A DNA stretch of 64,000 nucleotides from Duganella margarita (GTDB lineage: Bacteria > Pseudomonadota > Gammaproteobacteria > Burkholderiales > Burkholderiaceae_D): positions 310,001 through 374,000 of the forward strand of contig NZ_WWCS01000001.1 in NCBI RefSeq assembly GCF_009857535.1, in the 5' to 3' direction. Both the position numbers and the translations under genes were made by a program. Every line of letters begins with the position of its first letter. Position 1 is the stretch's first letter. Below the pieces are notes generated by a model that ran no database searches, was not told the origin of the DNA, and saw nothing but the letters and a program-made list of their open reading frames with translations. Of this stretch, positions 7,119 to 15,852 are shown one piece after another.

Positions 7119-8630
7119 ATGACCAAAAAGATTCTGATTTTGTCCGTCTTCGTCGTGGCGTCCTGTGGACTGGCGTATGAGCTGATTGCCGGGGCGCTGT
7201 CCAGTTATCTGCTGGGCGATTCGGTACTCCAGTTCTCGACGATTATTGGATGCTACCTGTTTGCGATGGGCGTCGGCGCGCATTTCTCCAAGTACGTCAA
7301 GGACGAGGATGTGCTGGCGCGTTTTGTCGATATCGAGCTGGCGGTGGGCCTGATCGGCGGCGTGTCGGCGGCGGTGCTGTTCCTGACTTTCTCGTGGATG
7401 GCGGCGCCGTTCCGCACGCTGTTGTACACCATGGTGTTCCTGGTCGGCGCCTTTGTCGGCATGGAGGTGCCGCTGGTGATGCGCGCGCTGAATGCGCGGC
7501 AGACGGAATTCAATGAACTGGTCAGCCGCGTGCTGACTTTCGATTATCTCGGCGCGCTGGCGGTGTCGCTGCTGTTCCCGCTGGTGCTGGCGCCGTATCT
7601 GGGCCTGGTGCGCACCGGTTTCTTGTTCGGCATGCTCAATGTCGGCGTGGCCCTGTGGACAATCAAGGCGTTTTCCACAGAGCTGAAAAACGTCACGGGC
7701 CGTTTGCTGCGCGCCAGCGCGGTGTTGTGCGCTTTGGTGTTCGGCTTTGCCTTCGCCGACAAGATGACCTACTGGGGCGAGCATGGCCTGTTCGGCGACG
7801 AAATCGTGTTTGCCACCACCACGCCGTACCAGCGCTTGGTGATCACCAAGTGGAAGGACGATACGCGCCTGTACATCAACGGCAATTTGCAGTTCTCCTC
7901 GCGTGACGAATACCGGTATCACGAAGCGCTGGTGCATCCGGTGCTGCAACCGCTGCCGTGGGCTCGGCGCGTGCTGGTGCTGGGCGGCGGCGACGGCCTG
8001 GCGCTGCGCGAAATCCTGCGCTATCAGAATATCGAACACGTAACGCTGGTCGACCTCGACCCGGCCATGACCGGCGCCTTTACGCACCGCGAGGAACTGG
8101 TCAAGCTCAATCACGGCTCCTTTAGCGACAAGCGGGTGAAGGTGGTGAATGCCGATGCGGCCATCTGGCTACAGCATAACGACGATATGTTCGACGCCGT
8201 GATCGTCGACTTCCCCGATCCCTCCAGCTTCGCGCTGGGCAAGCTGTATTCGGTGCCGTTCTACGGCATGGTGCGCAAGCATCTGGCGGCCAATGGGCTG
8301 ATGGTGGTGCAATCGACGTCTCCGTTCTTCGCGCCGCACGCTTACTGGACCATCGATTCGACGCTGCGCGAAGTGGGCCTGAAAACCTATCCGTATCACG
8401 CCTACGTGCCGTCGTTCGGCGAATGGGGCTTCATCCTGGCGACGCCACAGGCCAACTACACACCGCCCACCAGCTATCGCCTGCCGATGCGCTACCTGAA
8501 CGCCGACACCACGCGCGAGATGTTCATCTTCCCGCCGGATATGAAGCCGCTGCCGATGGAGCCGAATCGTCTCAACACCCAGTCGCTCGTGCACGAATTC
8601 GAGCAGGACTGGCGCCGGGTGATCCGCTGA
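7119..8630 (+). CDS. membrane-anchored spermidine synthase-like aminopropyltransferase
   Basis: A 503-residue fusion of a multi-helix membrane domain (about six to seven helices, residues 1-215) with a cytosolic PABS methyltransferase-fold domain (about 220-460). The dcAdoMet-binding motif VLVLGGGDGLALREIL lies at about 284-299 and the catalytic-strand motif VDFPDPSS at about 363-370. The family transfers an aminopropyl group from decarboxylated AdoMet to an amine. The speD gene of the facing operon would supply the donor. The membrane domain suggests an acceptor at the membrane or coupling to transport. The stop overlaps the next start (TGATG). Acceptor specificity cannot be told from sequence. 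Confidence 0.87.
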   Translation: MTKKILILSVFVVASCGLAYELIAGALSSYLLGDSVLQFSTIIGCYLFAMGVGAHFSKYVKDEDVLARFVDIELAVGLIGGVSAAVLFLTFSWMAAPFRTLLYTMVFLVGAFVGMEVPLVMRALNARQTEFNELVSRVLTFDYLGALAVSLLFPLVLAPYLGLVRTGFLFGMLNVGVALWTIKAFSTELKNVTGRLLRASAVLCALVFGFAFADKMTYWGEHGLFGDEIVFATTTPYQRLVITKWKDDTRLYINGNLQFSSRDEYRYHEALVHPVLQPLPWARRVLVLGGGDGLALREILRYQNIEHVTLVDLDPAMTGAFTHREELVKLNHGSFSDKRVKVVNADAAIWLQHNDDMFDAVIVDFPDPSSFALGKLYSVPFYGMVRKHLAANGLMVVQSTSPFFAPHAYWTIDSTLREVGLKTYPYHAYVPSFGEWGFILATPQANYTPPTSYRLPMRYLNADTTREMFIFPPDMKPLPMEPNRLNTQSLVHEFEQDWRRVIR

Positions 8631-10240
8631 TGCAGCGTCGTTCTTTTCTCGTATGGGTTGGCGCTTCCGGCTTGGCCGTCACCGGCAGTGGGCTGGCGTT
8701 CCAGCGCTGGCAGGAGATTACGCCGGCCGTGCATTACGTCGGCCGCGATGAAGGCCACTTTCTGCGCGACCGCCGCGCCATTCCGCCGCCCTCGCAAGTT
8801 ATCCACACCGATGTGGTGATACTCGGCTCGGGCGTGTCCGGCCTGACCGCCGCGTGGAAACTGAAAAAGCTCGGCAAGACCGATGTGCTGATGATCGACG
8901 GGCCGCAGCCCTACGGTAATGCGGCCGGCGGCGCGTTCGGCGAATACGAATATCCGACTGGCGCGCACTATCTGCCGCTGCCGTCGCCGGAATCCACGCA
9001 CGTGCGCGAAATCCTGGCTGATCTCGGCATCATCCAGAAGGACGCCTTTGCGGAGAAGCCTTACTACGACGAGCGCTTCATCCTGCACGCGCCGGAAGAG
9101 CGCTTGCTGTTCAACGGCCACTGGCAGGACGGCTTCATTCCCACCGACGGCGTGCCGAAGTGGGAGCTGGATGAGCACAAGCGCTTCTTCGATGAGGTGC
9201 ATCGGCTGCGCCAGCTGCATGGCGCAGATGGCCGCCGCGTGTTCGTGTTCCCGACCGTGATGTCGTCGGAAGATCCCGAGTGGCAGGCGCTGGACCGCAT
9301 CTCGCTCAAGCAGTGGATGGAGCAGAACGGCTACAAGTCGCCGACGCTCCACTGGTATCTGAACTACTGCTGCCGCGACGATTACGGCACCCGCTACGAC
9401 AAGGTCTCGGCATGGGCCGGCCTGCATTACTACTGCAGCCGCTGGGGCCAGGCCACCAATGCCGGCAACGGCGCGTGGCTGACATGGCCGGGCGGATTGC
9501 AGCCGCTGGTATCGGGCATCGAGCGCGCAGCGGAGGTCAAGCGCATGGCGGGGACGGCGATATCGCTGAAGAAGACCGCCGATGGCGTCGAAGCCCTGTG
9601 CTTCAAGCTGGAAAACGGCCAGGCCACCAGTTATCTGGTGCGCGCGCGCAAAGCCATCTGCGCCATGCCGACCTATGTGGCGGCGCGGGTTGTGGATAAC
9701 ATCGGCGAATACGGTTTCGACGCATCTAGGCATGTGCCGGAATACGCGCCGTGGATGGTGGCGAACTTCCTGCTCAAGCGTTTCCCCGAGGAGCTTCCGA
9801 ATCAACCGCTATCGTGGGATAACGTGGTGTACAGCGAACCGGGGCTGGGCTTCGTGGTGTCCACTCACCAGGATATCCGCGTGCAGCCGCCGGAAAAGAC
9901 CGTGTTCAGTTCCTATGTCGCGCTATCCGACCGCAAGGCCAGCACGGCGCGCCACTGGATGGCGTCGGCCAAGCCGGAAGAGCTGCTGGCACTGGCCAGC
10001 GCCGATCTCAAAACCGCCTACGGCGCGCAATTCGCCTCCTGTGTGGAGCGGGTCGACATTACCCTGAGGGGGCATGCGATGGCTGTGCCTTGGCCCGGTT
10101 TCCGCAACAACGCCGGCATGCGAGCATTGCGTGAAGCAGATGGGCCGATTTTATTTGCCCATGCCGACCTGTCAGGCTTTTCCGTCTTTGAGGAAGCTGC
10201 CTGGTGGGGATACCGCGCGGCGCAGCTCGCCGCTAAATGA
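8630..10240 (+). CDS. FAD-dependent amine oxidase-like protein with Tat-type leader
   Basis: A 536-residue flavoprotein. The N-terminus MQRRSFLVWVGASGLAVTGS looks like a twin-arginine signal or a single N-terminal membrane anchor. The FAD Rossmann motif VVILGSGVSGLTAAWKL is at residues 62-78, with further NAD(P)/FAD oxidoreductase features (GGAFGEYEYPTGAHYLPLP) and a C-terminal FAD-closing segment near DLSGFSVFEEAAWWGYRAA. It starts on the overlapping TGATG of the aminopropyltransferase gene, so the two are tightly coupled. A polyamine or aminopropylated product is a reasonable substrate guess, and export would place oxidation in the periplasm. The reaction is not shown by sequence. Confidence 0.8.
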   Translation: MQRRSFLVWVGASGLAVTGSGLAFQRWQEITPAVHYVGRDEGHFLRDRRAIPPPSQVIHTDVVILGSGVSGLTAAWKLKKLGKTDVLMIDGPQPYGNAAGGAFGEYEYPTGAHYLPLPSPESTHVREILADLGIIQKDAFAEKPYYDERFILHAPEERLLFNGHWQDGFIPTDGVPKWELDEHKRFFDEVHRLRQLHGADGRRVFVFPTVMSSEDPEWQALDRISLKQWMEQNGYKSPTLHWYLNYCCRDDYGTRYDKVSAWAGLHYYCSRWGQATNAGNGAWLTWPGGLQPLVSGIERAAEVKRMAGTAISLKKTADGVEALCFKLENGQATSYLVRARKAICAMPTYVAARVVDNIGEYGFDASRHVPEYAPWMVANFLLKRFPEELPNQPLSWDNVVYSEPGLGFVVSTHQDIRVQPPEKTVFSSYVALSDRKASTARHWMASAKPEELLALASADLKTAYGAQFASCVERVDITLRGHAMAVPWPGFRNNAGMRALREADGPILFAHADLSGFSVFEEAAWWGYRAAQLAAK

Positions 10241-10253
10241 TAAGCTCAATCCC

Positions 10254-11096
10254 ATGACACACAATGCCCGCCAGCGCTTTCGCGCACCGCCCAAATTCAA
10301 GCTTCGCGACGAAGACGCCGACGATGACGTCTTCTCCAGCCGTGCCGCCAATCCCAAGCTGCGCAAGTCCAAGGCCAAGGCGCTTGACCTGGATCGCACC
10401 GCCGCGCTGATCGACCGCATCGCCGCGTTGCAGGACAAGCTGTACGCGCAGCACAAGCAGAAAGTGCTGCTGGTCCTGCAAGGCACCGACACCGGCGGCA
10501 AGGACGGCACCGTGCGCGCGCTGTTCAAGGGCATCAGCCCGATGGGCTTGCGCGCCGTGGCCTTCAAAGGGCCGACCGACGCCGAACTGGCGCACGACTA
10601 CCTGTGGCGCGTGCACCAGTACGTGCCGGCCAACGGCGAGATCGCCATCTTCAACCGCAGTCATTACGAAGATGTGCTGATCACCAAGGTGCAGGGCTGG
10701 ATCGATGACGACGAGTGCAAGCGCCGCTACGCGCAGATTCGCGACTTCGAACGCATGCTGGCGGAAACGGGCACGGTGATCATCAAGGTGTTCCTGCACA
10801 TCTCGAAGGAAGAACAGCGCGAGCGTTTGCAGGAGCGCCTGGACGATCCGGACAAGCAGTGGAAATTCAATCCGGAAGACATCAAGCAACGTGAAAAATG
10901 GGACGACTATCAGCGCGCGTACGAAAAGGCGATCCGCGAAACGGATGCCCCGCACGCGCCATGGTATGTGGTGCCGGCCAACTCCAAGACCCATCGCAAC
11001 CTGGTGATCGCCAGCCTGCTGCTGGAAACGCTGGAAGGCATGGACCTGAGCTACCCGCCGCCGCATCCTGACCTGTCGTCTTTCACCGTGGAGTAA
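10254..11096 (+). CDS. polyphosphate kinase 2 family protein
   Basis: A 280-residue single-domain PPK2. The Walker A-like loop LQGTDTGGKDGTVRALF (about 75-91) and the Walker B/lid region AIFNRSHYEDVLITKV (about 130-145) are intact, with the family ending PWYVVPANSK. PPK2 enzymes use polyphosphate to phosphorylate nucleoside mono- or diphosphates. The subgroup (AMP or ADP acceptor) is not certain from reading alone. The ATG at 10254 is chosen over an upstream frame that overlaps the FAD gene. It lies 13 bases after that gene and 11 before the dehydrogenase gene, so co-transcription with the polyamine genes is likely. Confidence 0.87.
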   Translation: MTHNARQRFRAPPKFKLRDEDADDDVFSSRAANPKLRKSKAKALDLDRTAALIDRIAALQDKLYAQHKQKVLLVLQGTDTGGKDGTVRALFKGISPMGLRAVAFKGPTDAELAHDYLWRVHQYVPANGEIAIFNRSHYEDVLITKVQGWIDDDECKRRYAQIRDFERMLAETGTVIIKVFLHISKEEQRERLQERLDDPDKQWKFNPEDIKQREKWDDYQRAYEKAIRETDAPHAPWYVVPANSKTHRNLVIASLLLETLEGMDLSYPPPHPDLSSFTVE

Positions 11097-11107
11097 GGAG
11101 ATGACTT

Positions 11108-12562
11108 ATGCTGCAACTGAAAGATCCCAGCCTGCTGCGCCAGCAGGCCTACATTAACGGCGAATGGACCGACGCTGACGGCGGCGCGACGCTGGCCGTC
11201 ACCAATCCCGCCACCGGCGAACAAATCGGCACCGTGCCGGTGATGGGTGCGGCCGAAACCAAACGCGCCATCGACGCCGCCAACGCCGCCTGGCCGGCGT
11301 GGCGCAAGAAGCCCGCCGTGGAACGGGCGCGCATCCTGCGCAAGTGGAATGACCTGATCCTGGAAAACACCGACGACCTGGCGCTGCTGATGACGGCGGA
11401 GCAGGGCAAGCCGCTGTCCGAGTCGCGCGGCGAGGTGGCGTATGGCGCTTCGTTCATCGAGTGGTTTGGCGAACAGGCCAAGCGCGTGGCCGGCGAGACG
11501 CTGGCGTCGCCGTGGCAGGATCGGCGCATCCTCGTGACCAAGGAGCCGATCGGCGTGTGCGCCGCCATCACGCCGTGGAATTTTCCGATTGCGATGATCA
11601 CCCGTAAGGCCGGACCGGCGCTGGCGGCCGGCTGCCCGATGGTGCTCAAGCCGGCTGAATCGACGCCGTACAGCGCACTGGCGCTGGCGGTATTGGCGGA
11701 ACGGGCCGGCGTGCCGGCGGGCGTATTCAGCGTGCTGACCGGCAAATCGAAGGACATCGGTGGCGAGATGACCGCCAATCCGCTGGTGCGCAAGCTGACC
11801 TTTACCGGTTCCACGCAGGTGGGCCGGCTGCTGATGGAGCAGAGCGCGCCGACCATCAAGAAACTGTCGCTGGAGTTGGGCGGCAACGCGCCGTTCATTG
11901 TGTTTGACGACGCCGACCTGGACGCGGCAGTGGAAGGCGCCATCGCCTCCAAGTACCGCAACGCCGGCCAGACCTGCGTGTGCGCCAACCGCATCTACGT
12001 GCAGGACGGCGTGTATGACGCGTTTGCGCAAAAGCTGGTGGCGGCGGTGGAAAAACTCAAGGTCGGCAACGGCGTGGACGAGGGCGTGACGCAGGGCCCA
12101 TTGATTGATGAGAAGGCGGTGCAGAAGGTCGAGCAGCATGTGGCCGATGCGCTGGCCAAAGGCGGCCGTCTGCTGTTGGGCGGCAAACGGCACGAACTGG
12201 GACACAGCTTCTTCCAGCCGACCGTGATCGCCGATATCAACGCCGACATGCTGGTGGCCAAGGAAGAAACCTTCGGCCCGCTGGCGCCGCTGTTCCGCTT
12301 CAAGACCGATGACGAAGCCATCGCGCTGGCCAACGATACCGAGTTTGGCCTGGCCAGCTATTTCTACTCGCGCGACGTCGGTCGCATCTGGCGTGTGGCG
12401 GAAGGACTGGAGAGCGGCATGGTGGGCGTCAACACCGGTCTGATTTCCACCGAAGCGGCGCCGTTTGGCGGCGTCAAGCAATCGGGCCTGGGACGCGAAG
12501 GCTCGCACCTCGGCATTGAAGACTACCTGGTGGTCAAGTACATCTGCCTCGGCGGCATATAA
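11108..12562 (+). CDS. gabD: NAD(P)-dependent succinate-semialdehyde dehydrogenase
   Basis: A 484-residue aldehyde dehydrogenase of the GabD group, oxidising succinate semialdehyde to succinate at the end of GABA and putrescine breakdown. Visible: ITPWNFPIAMITRK near residue 155, catalytic Glu256 (LELGGNAP), catalytic Cys290 (AGQTCVCANR), EETFGPLAPLF, and the C-terminal GGVKQSGLGREGS. AAGGAG upstream overlaps the PPK2 stop. Full length and intact. Placement behind an aminopropyltransferase and an amine-oxidase-like gene fits a polyamine catabolic end step, although gabD also occurs in other contexts. The 3' end overlaps the opposing depolymerase gene by 29 bp. Confidence 0.87.
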   Translation: MLQLKDPSLLRQQAYINGEWTDADGGATLAVTNPATGEQIGTVPVMGAAETKRAIDAANAAWPAWRKKPAVERARILRKWNDLILENTDDLALLMTAEQGKPLSESRGEVAYGASFIEWFGEQAKRVAGETLASPWQDRRILVTKEPIGVCAAITPWNFPIAMITRKAGPALAAGCPMVLKPAESTPYSALALAVLAERAGVPAGVFSVLTGKSKDIGGEMTANPLVRKLTFTGSTQVGRLLMEQSAPTIKKLSLELGGNAPFIVFDDADLDAAVEGAIASKYRNAGQTCVCANRIYVQDGVYDAFAQKLVAAVEKLKVGNGVDEGVTQGPLIDEKAVQKVEQHVADALAKGGRLLLGGKRHELGHSFFQPTVIADINADMLVAKEETFGPLAPLFRFKTDDEAIALANDTEFGLASYFYSRDVGRIWRVAEGLESGMVGVNTGLISTEAAPFGGVKQSGLGREGSHLGIEDYLVVKYICLGGI

Positions 12563-13571
12563 GCGCAATGGTGGCGCCAGCCAGCCGGTCCACCATGCGT
12601 TTGACGGCCGCCATCTGGCGGCCATTTTTTTGCGCGTAGCGGGTGTCGTCATAGGCCCACCAGTCCCAGCAGCTGTTGGGATTGGCGAAGGTGGCAAGGG
12701 TTTGTGGATACAGCACCAGCATGCGGTTGGTGTCGGCCCAGGCGTTGTAGCCGGCGTGACGGATGAATAGCGTGCCGATGCTGTCCTGATTCTGCTGGCA
12801 GCCGTGGAACGCCACATGCAGCCGGCAGCCGCCGCTTTCGCATGATGCCGGCACGTACAGGTAGCCGGTGTCGGCCATGCCGTGCCAGGTGGGCAGGGCG
12901 ATGAATTCCGACTGGTCGAAGGCGATGAAGCGGCCGCTCAGCGTGCCGGTATTGCGCGCGGCCAGCGGTCCGTAGATCCAGTTGAGCAGCTCGCCGGCGG
13001 CGTCATCGTTGCAGTTGTTGATGTAGGGCGAGCCGAGCGTGGCGCAGGTGTTGCCGTAGCTGTCGGTCGGCATCGCGTGTTCGGCCATCAGGTTGCGCCT
13101 GTAGGTGATGCGGTTGGCGTCGATGTAGTGGCGGTAGTAGGTGAGCAGATCGTTCATCACAGCCTGCGGGACCACGGAATCGAGGGTGCCAGACAGCATC
13201 CAGACCCGGTGGCTGGCCAGCGCGCTGGTGGGATCGATGCTTTGCGAGGCGGCGAACCAGTCGGTGAGGGTGATCAGGTCCGGCACGCGGGTGCCGCGGG
13301 GACGCACGCGGCAGGAGAAGAATTCGTTGGTGCAGCTGCAGGTGGTGGTGGCGGCGTAGACGCTGCCCTGGGCGCAGAAATACGGGCCGCCAGCAATCAC
13401 CCCGGCGCCGATCACGGTACGCGAGAACGCCACCTCGAACTGCACCGCCATAAACGCGCCTGACGACAGGCCGGAGACGCTGACCTGGCCGGCGTTCAGC
13501 GCCGGTAGCGACATCACCTGCGCCTGGGCGACACTGACCAGCCATAGCAAACACCACAACAAGATACGCAT
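12534..13571 (-). CDS. short-chain-length PHA depolymerase, type 2 catalytic domain, secreted
   Basis: A 345-residue alpha/beta hydrolase. A signal peptide (MRILLWCLLWLVSVAQAQ) is followed almost at once by the lipase box GLSSG (34-38, catalytic Ser36). The oxyanion-hole segment LHVAFHGCQQN lies late in the chain, about 100 residues before the end. Serine first and oxyanion histidine later is the permuted type 2 order of extracellular PHA depolymerases. No separate polymer-binding domain is seen, so short or amorphous PHB is the likely substrate. The longer frame to 13724 reads through the dispersed repeat (VIPAQAGIH...MDSRVRGND) and is not part of the protein. Its end overlaps gabD tail-to-tail. 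Confidence 0.8.
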   Translation of the reverse strand: MRILLWCLLWLVSVAQAQVMSLPALNAGQVSVSGLSSGAFMAVQFEVAFSRTVIGAGVIAGGPYFCAQGSVYAATTTCSCTNEFFSCRVRPRGTRVPDLITLTDWFAASQSIDPTSALASHRVWMLSGTLDSVVPQAVMNDLLTYYRHYIDANRITYRRNLMAEHAMPTDSYGNTCATLGSPYINNCNDDAAGELLNWIYGPLAARNTGTLSGRFIAFDQSEFIALPTWHGMADTGYLYVPASCESGGCRLHVAFHGCQQNQDSIGTLFIRHAGYNAWADTNRMLVLYPQTLATFANPNSCWDWWAYDDTRYAQKNGRQMAAVKRMVDRLAGATIALICRRGRCT

Positions 13572-13592
13572 AGCCGCCTCCATCGCATGCAT

Positions 13593-13670
13593 GTCATTCC
13601 CGCGCACGCGGGAATCCATGCTGAAGCGGCCTGCACGCGGCCTATGGATTCCCGCCTGCGCGGGAATGAC
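13593..13670. repeat. dispersed palindromic (REP/BIME-like) repeat, copy 2
   Basis: GTCATTCCCGCGCACGCGGG/AATCCAT faces its inverted partner ATGGATTCCCGCCTGCGCGG/GAATGAC across a 24-base loop. It lies just upstream of the depolymerase start codon, in the 200-bp gap between that gene and the glutathione peroxidase gene, and so within the likely promoter or leader of the leftward gene. Unlike copy 1, no long terminal repeats or target duplication flank it. Confidence 0.85.
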
Positions 13671-13772
13671 GTTAGCGCGGTGGGCGGCGTTTTGCTTAAT
13701 CTGGATCAATCGTGCGACGGGCACTAATTTGGACTAGAATGGTTTTTTTACTATCCTTTCCCGGCCGACACC

Positions 13773-14375
13773 ATGTCCAAGACTTTCGCCCAACTGTGCC
13801 TCGTTTCCTCGCTGACCATGCTGGCCAGCGCCTCCGCGTTTGCGCAAGCGCCTGCCGCTGCGCCGGCAGCCCCGGCGGCGACTGCTCCCGCCAGCTGCCC
13901 GGCCATCCTCAAGCAGTCCTTCAAGCGCCTGCAGGACGACTCGCCGCAGGACCTGTGCCAGTACTCCGGCAAGGTGATCCTGGTGGTCAACACCGCCAGC
14001 TACTGCGGCTTCACCAACCAGTACGAAGGTCTGGAAGGCCTGTACGCCAAATATGGCAGCAAAGGCCTGGTGGTGCTGGGCTTCCCGTCGAACGACTTCG
14101 GCCAGCAGGAACCCGGCAGCAGCAAGGAAATCGCCGATTTCTGCTACAACACCTACGGCGTGAAATTCCCGATGTTTGCCAAGTCGGTGGTGTCCGGCAA
14201 GGAGCCGAATCCGCTGTTCGCTAACCTGATCAAAGCGACGGGCAAGGCGCCGGCCTGGAACTTCCACAAATACCTGATCGACCGCAACGGCAATGTGGTC
14301 GCCAACTTCGGCAGCAAGGTCACGCCGACCGACAAGCAGCTGGTCAGCGCTGTCGAAAAGGCCCTCGGCACCTGA
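13773..14375 (+). CDS. glutathione peroxidase family protein, exported
   Basis: A 200-residue thiol peroxidase. A signal peptide (residues 1-24, ending ASAFA) and an Ala/Pro linker precede the GPx domain. The peroxidatic Cys78 lies in NTASYCGFTNQYEGLE; it is cysteine, not selenocysteine. Gln (FGQQEPG) and Trp (WNFHKYLID) complete the catalytic set. The usual FPCNQF is FPSNDF here, but a cysteine follows in ADFC, the position of the resolving cysteine in many thioredoxin-linked members. It would reduce peroxides in the periplasm. A -10-like TAGAAT lies at 13734-13739. Confidence 0.85.
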   Translation: MSKTFAQLCLVSSLTMLASASAFAQAPAAAPAAPAATAPASCPAILKQSFKRLQDDSPQDLCQYSGKVILVVNTASYCGFTNQYEGLEGLYAKYGSKGLVVLGFPSNDFGQQEPGSSKEIADFCYNTYGVKFPMFAKSVVSGKEPNPLFANLIKATGKAPAWNFHKYLIDRNGNVVANFGSKVTPTDKQLVSAVEKALGT

Positions 14376-14389
14376 CGCTTGGGTCTTGA

Positions 14390-14782
14390 CTAAATGCTGG
14401 CCAGGGCGAAACCTTCGTCCAGCCAGCCGGTGATGCCGCCAGCCATCAGCTTGACCGGGCGGCCCAGCTGCGCCAGCCGCACGGCGGCGCGGGCGGCGCC
14501 GTTGCAGTGCGGGCCGGCGCAATAGACCACGAACAGCGTGTCGGCCGGGAATTCGGCGAGCTTCGATCCGATGATCTTGCGATGCGCCAGATCCAGCGCG
14601 CCGGGCACGTGGCCGGCCGCGTACTTCTCCGTTCCCCGTACATCCAGCAGCACGAAATCCGGCTGGCCGCCGGACATGGCATCGTGCACGTCCCAGCAAT
14701 CGGTTTCGTAGCGGAAGCTGGCCTCAAAGTGGGCCAGCGCGGCGGCGCTGTCGGCGGCGGGAATGGCGGTAACGTGGGACAT
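14390..14782 (-). CDS. rhodanese-like sulfurtransferase
   Basis: A 130-residue single rhodanese domain. LLDVRGTEKYAAGHVPGA (about 45-61) is the CH2A-type motif and the active-site loop is YCAGPHCNGA with Cys88 as the persulfide cysteine; MAGGITGW closes the fold. The ATG at 14782 follows AGGAGA, and the longer open frame is not supported. Such proteins move sulfane sulfur; the acceptor is unknown. It faces the peroxidase gene end-to-end and shares a 91-bp divergent region with the GlxA-type regulator. Confidence 0.85.
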   Translation of the reverse strand: MSHVTAIPAADSAAALAHFEASFRYETDCWDVHDAMSGGQPDFVLLDVRGTEKYAAGHVPGALDLAHRKIIGSKLAEFPADTLFVVYCAGPHCNGAARAAVRLAQLGRPVKLMAGGITGWLDEGFALASI

Positions 14783-14873
14783 CGGACTCTCCTGTGTAGA
14801 TGAGCCTTCATTGTGCGGACGCACCGCTGCGGCCAGAAGTGGCGCACATGCCATTATCCGCTAAGATTACGCC

Positions 14874-15827
14874 ATGAAAAAACATCTGGTGGTGGCGCTG
14901 GCGTACGATCGCCTGTGTACATTTGAATTCGGCTGCACGGTCGAACTGTTTGCGCTGGAGCGTCCGGAACTGGACGTGGACTGGTACGACTTTGCCGTCT
15001 GCGCCGTCGAGCAGGGACCGATCCGCGCGGCCGGCGGCATCACGGTGCAGGCGCCGTACGCGCCGGAATTGCTGGCCCTGGCGGACACCGTCATCATTCC
15101 CGGCTGGCGCGATGCCGGCGAATTGCCGCCGCCGCAATTACTGGACTGGCTGCGCGCCGCCCACGCGCGCGGCGCGCGTTTGTGTTCGATCTGCTCGGGC
15201 GTATTCGTGCTGGCCGCCGCCGGTCTGCTGGACGGCCAGCGCGCCACCACCCACTGGCGCTATGCCGAGCGGCTGGCGCAACGTTATCCACTGATCGAAG
15301 TACAGCCCGATCATCTGTATGTGGATAACGGCCAGGTGATCACCGCCGCCGGCTCGGCCGCCGGGCTGGACATGCTGCTGCATCTGGTGCGGCGCGACCA
15401 TGGCGCCAAGGTCGGCAATCTGGTGGCGCAGCGGCTGGTGGTGGCGCCGCATCGTGAAGGCGGGCAGGCGCAGTTCCTGCCGCGTCCCATGGCGCAGGGG
15501 GAGCAGGGACGCCTGTCGAAGTTGCTGGACTGGTTGCGCAGCCATCCGGCGCAGCCGCACACGGTGGCCAGCATGGCGGAACGCGCCGCCATGAGTCCGC
15601 GCACCTTGCAGCGCCAGTTCCAGCAGGCTACCGGCTTCGGCCCGCTGGAATGGCTGATCCGTGAACGCGTGGCCATCGTCAAGGAGATGCTGGAAGACCC
15701 GGAAGTGCCGCTGACGCAGATCGCCGAGCGCGCCGGTTTCGGCTCGGAGGCATCGCTGCGCCATCACTTCCGCCGTCTTGCCGCGACGACACCGGGCGCT
15801 TACCGCAAACGCTTCGTGCTACGCTAG
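14874..15827 (+). CDS. GlxA family (DJ-1/PfpI plus AraC) transcriptional regulator
   Basis: A 317-residue regulator. The N-terminal DJ-1/PfpI-like domain (1-190) carries the nucleophile-elbow-like CSICSGVFVLAAAGLLDG and ATTHWRYAERL. The C-terminal AraC domain (about 220-310) has two HTH segments, MAERAAMSPRTLQRQF and IAERAGFGSEASLRHHF. FtrA/GlxA-type proteins answer to small metabolites and often control divergent genes; the rhodanese gene on the other strand is one possible target. The DUF1428 gene follows 25 bp downstream on the same strand and may be co-transcribed. Confidence 0.87.
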   Translation: MKKHLVVALAYDRLCTFEFGCTVELFALERPELDVDWYDFAVCAVEQGPIRAAGGITVQAPYAPELLALADTVIIPGWRDAGELPPPQLLDWLRAAHARGARLCSICSGVFVLAAAGLLDGQRATTHWRYAERLAQRYPLIEVQPDHLYVDNGQVITAAGSAAGLDMLLHLVRRDHGAKVGNLVAQRLVVAPHREGGQAQFLPRPMAQGEQGRLSKLLDWLRSHPAQPHTVASMAERAAMSPRTLQRQFQQATGFGPLEWLIRERVAIVKEMLEDPEVPLTQIAERAGFGSEASLRHHFRRLAATTPGAYRKRFVLR

Positions 15828-15852
15828 CCATCTCACTTTCTGGGAGACAGTC

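Noticed and set aside
13572..13724. N-terminal extension of the type 2 depolymerase
   Set aside because: The added residues are a translation of the dispersed repeat; a signal peptide starts cleanly at 13571.
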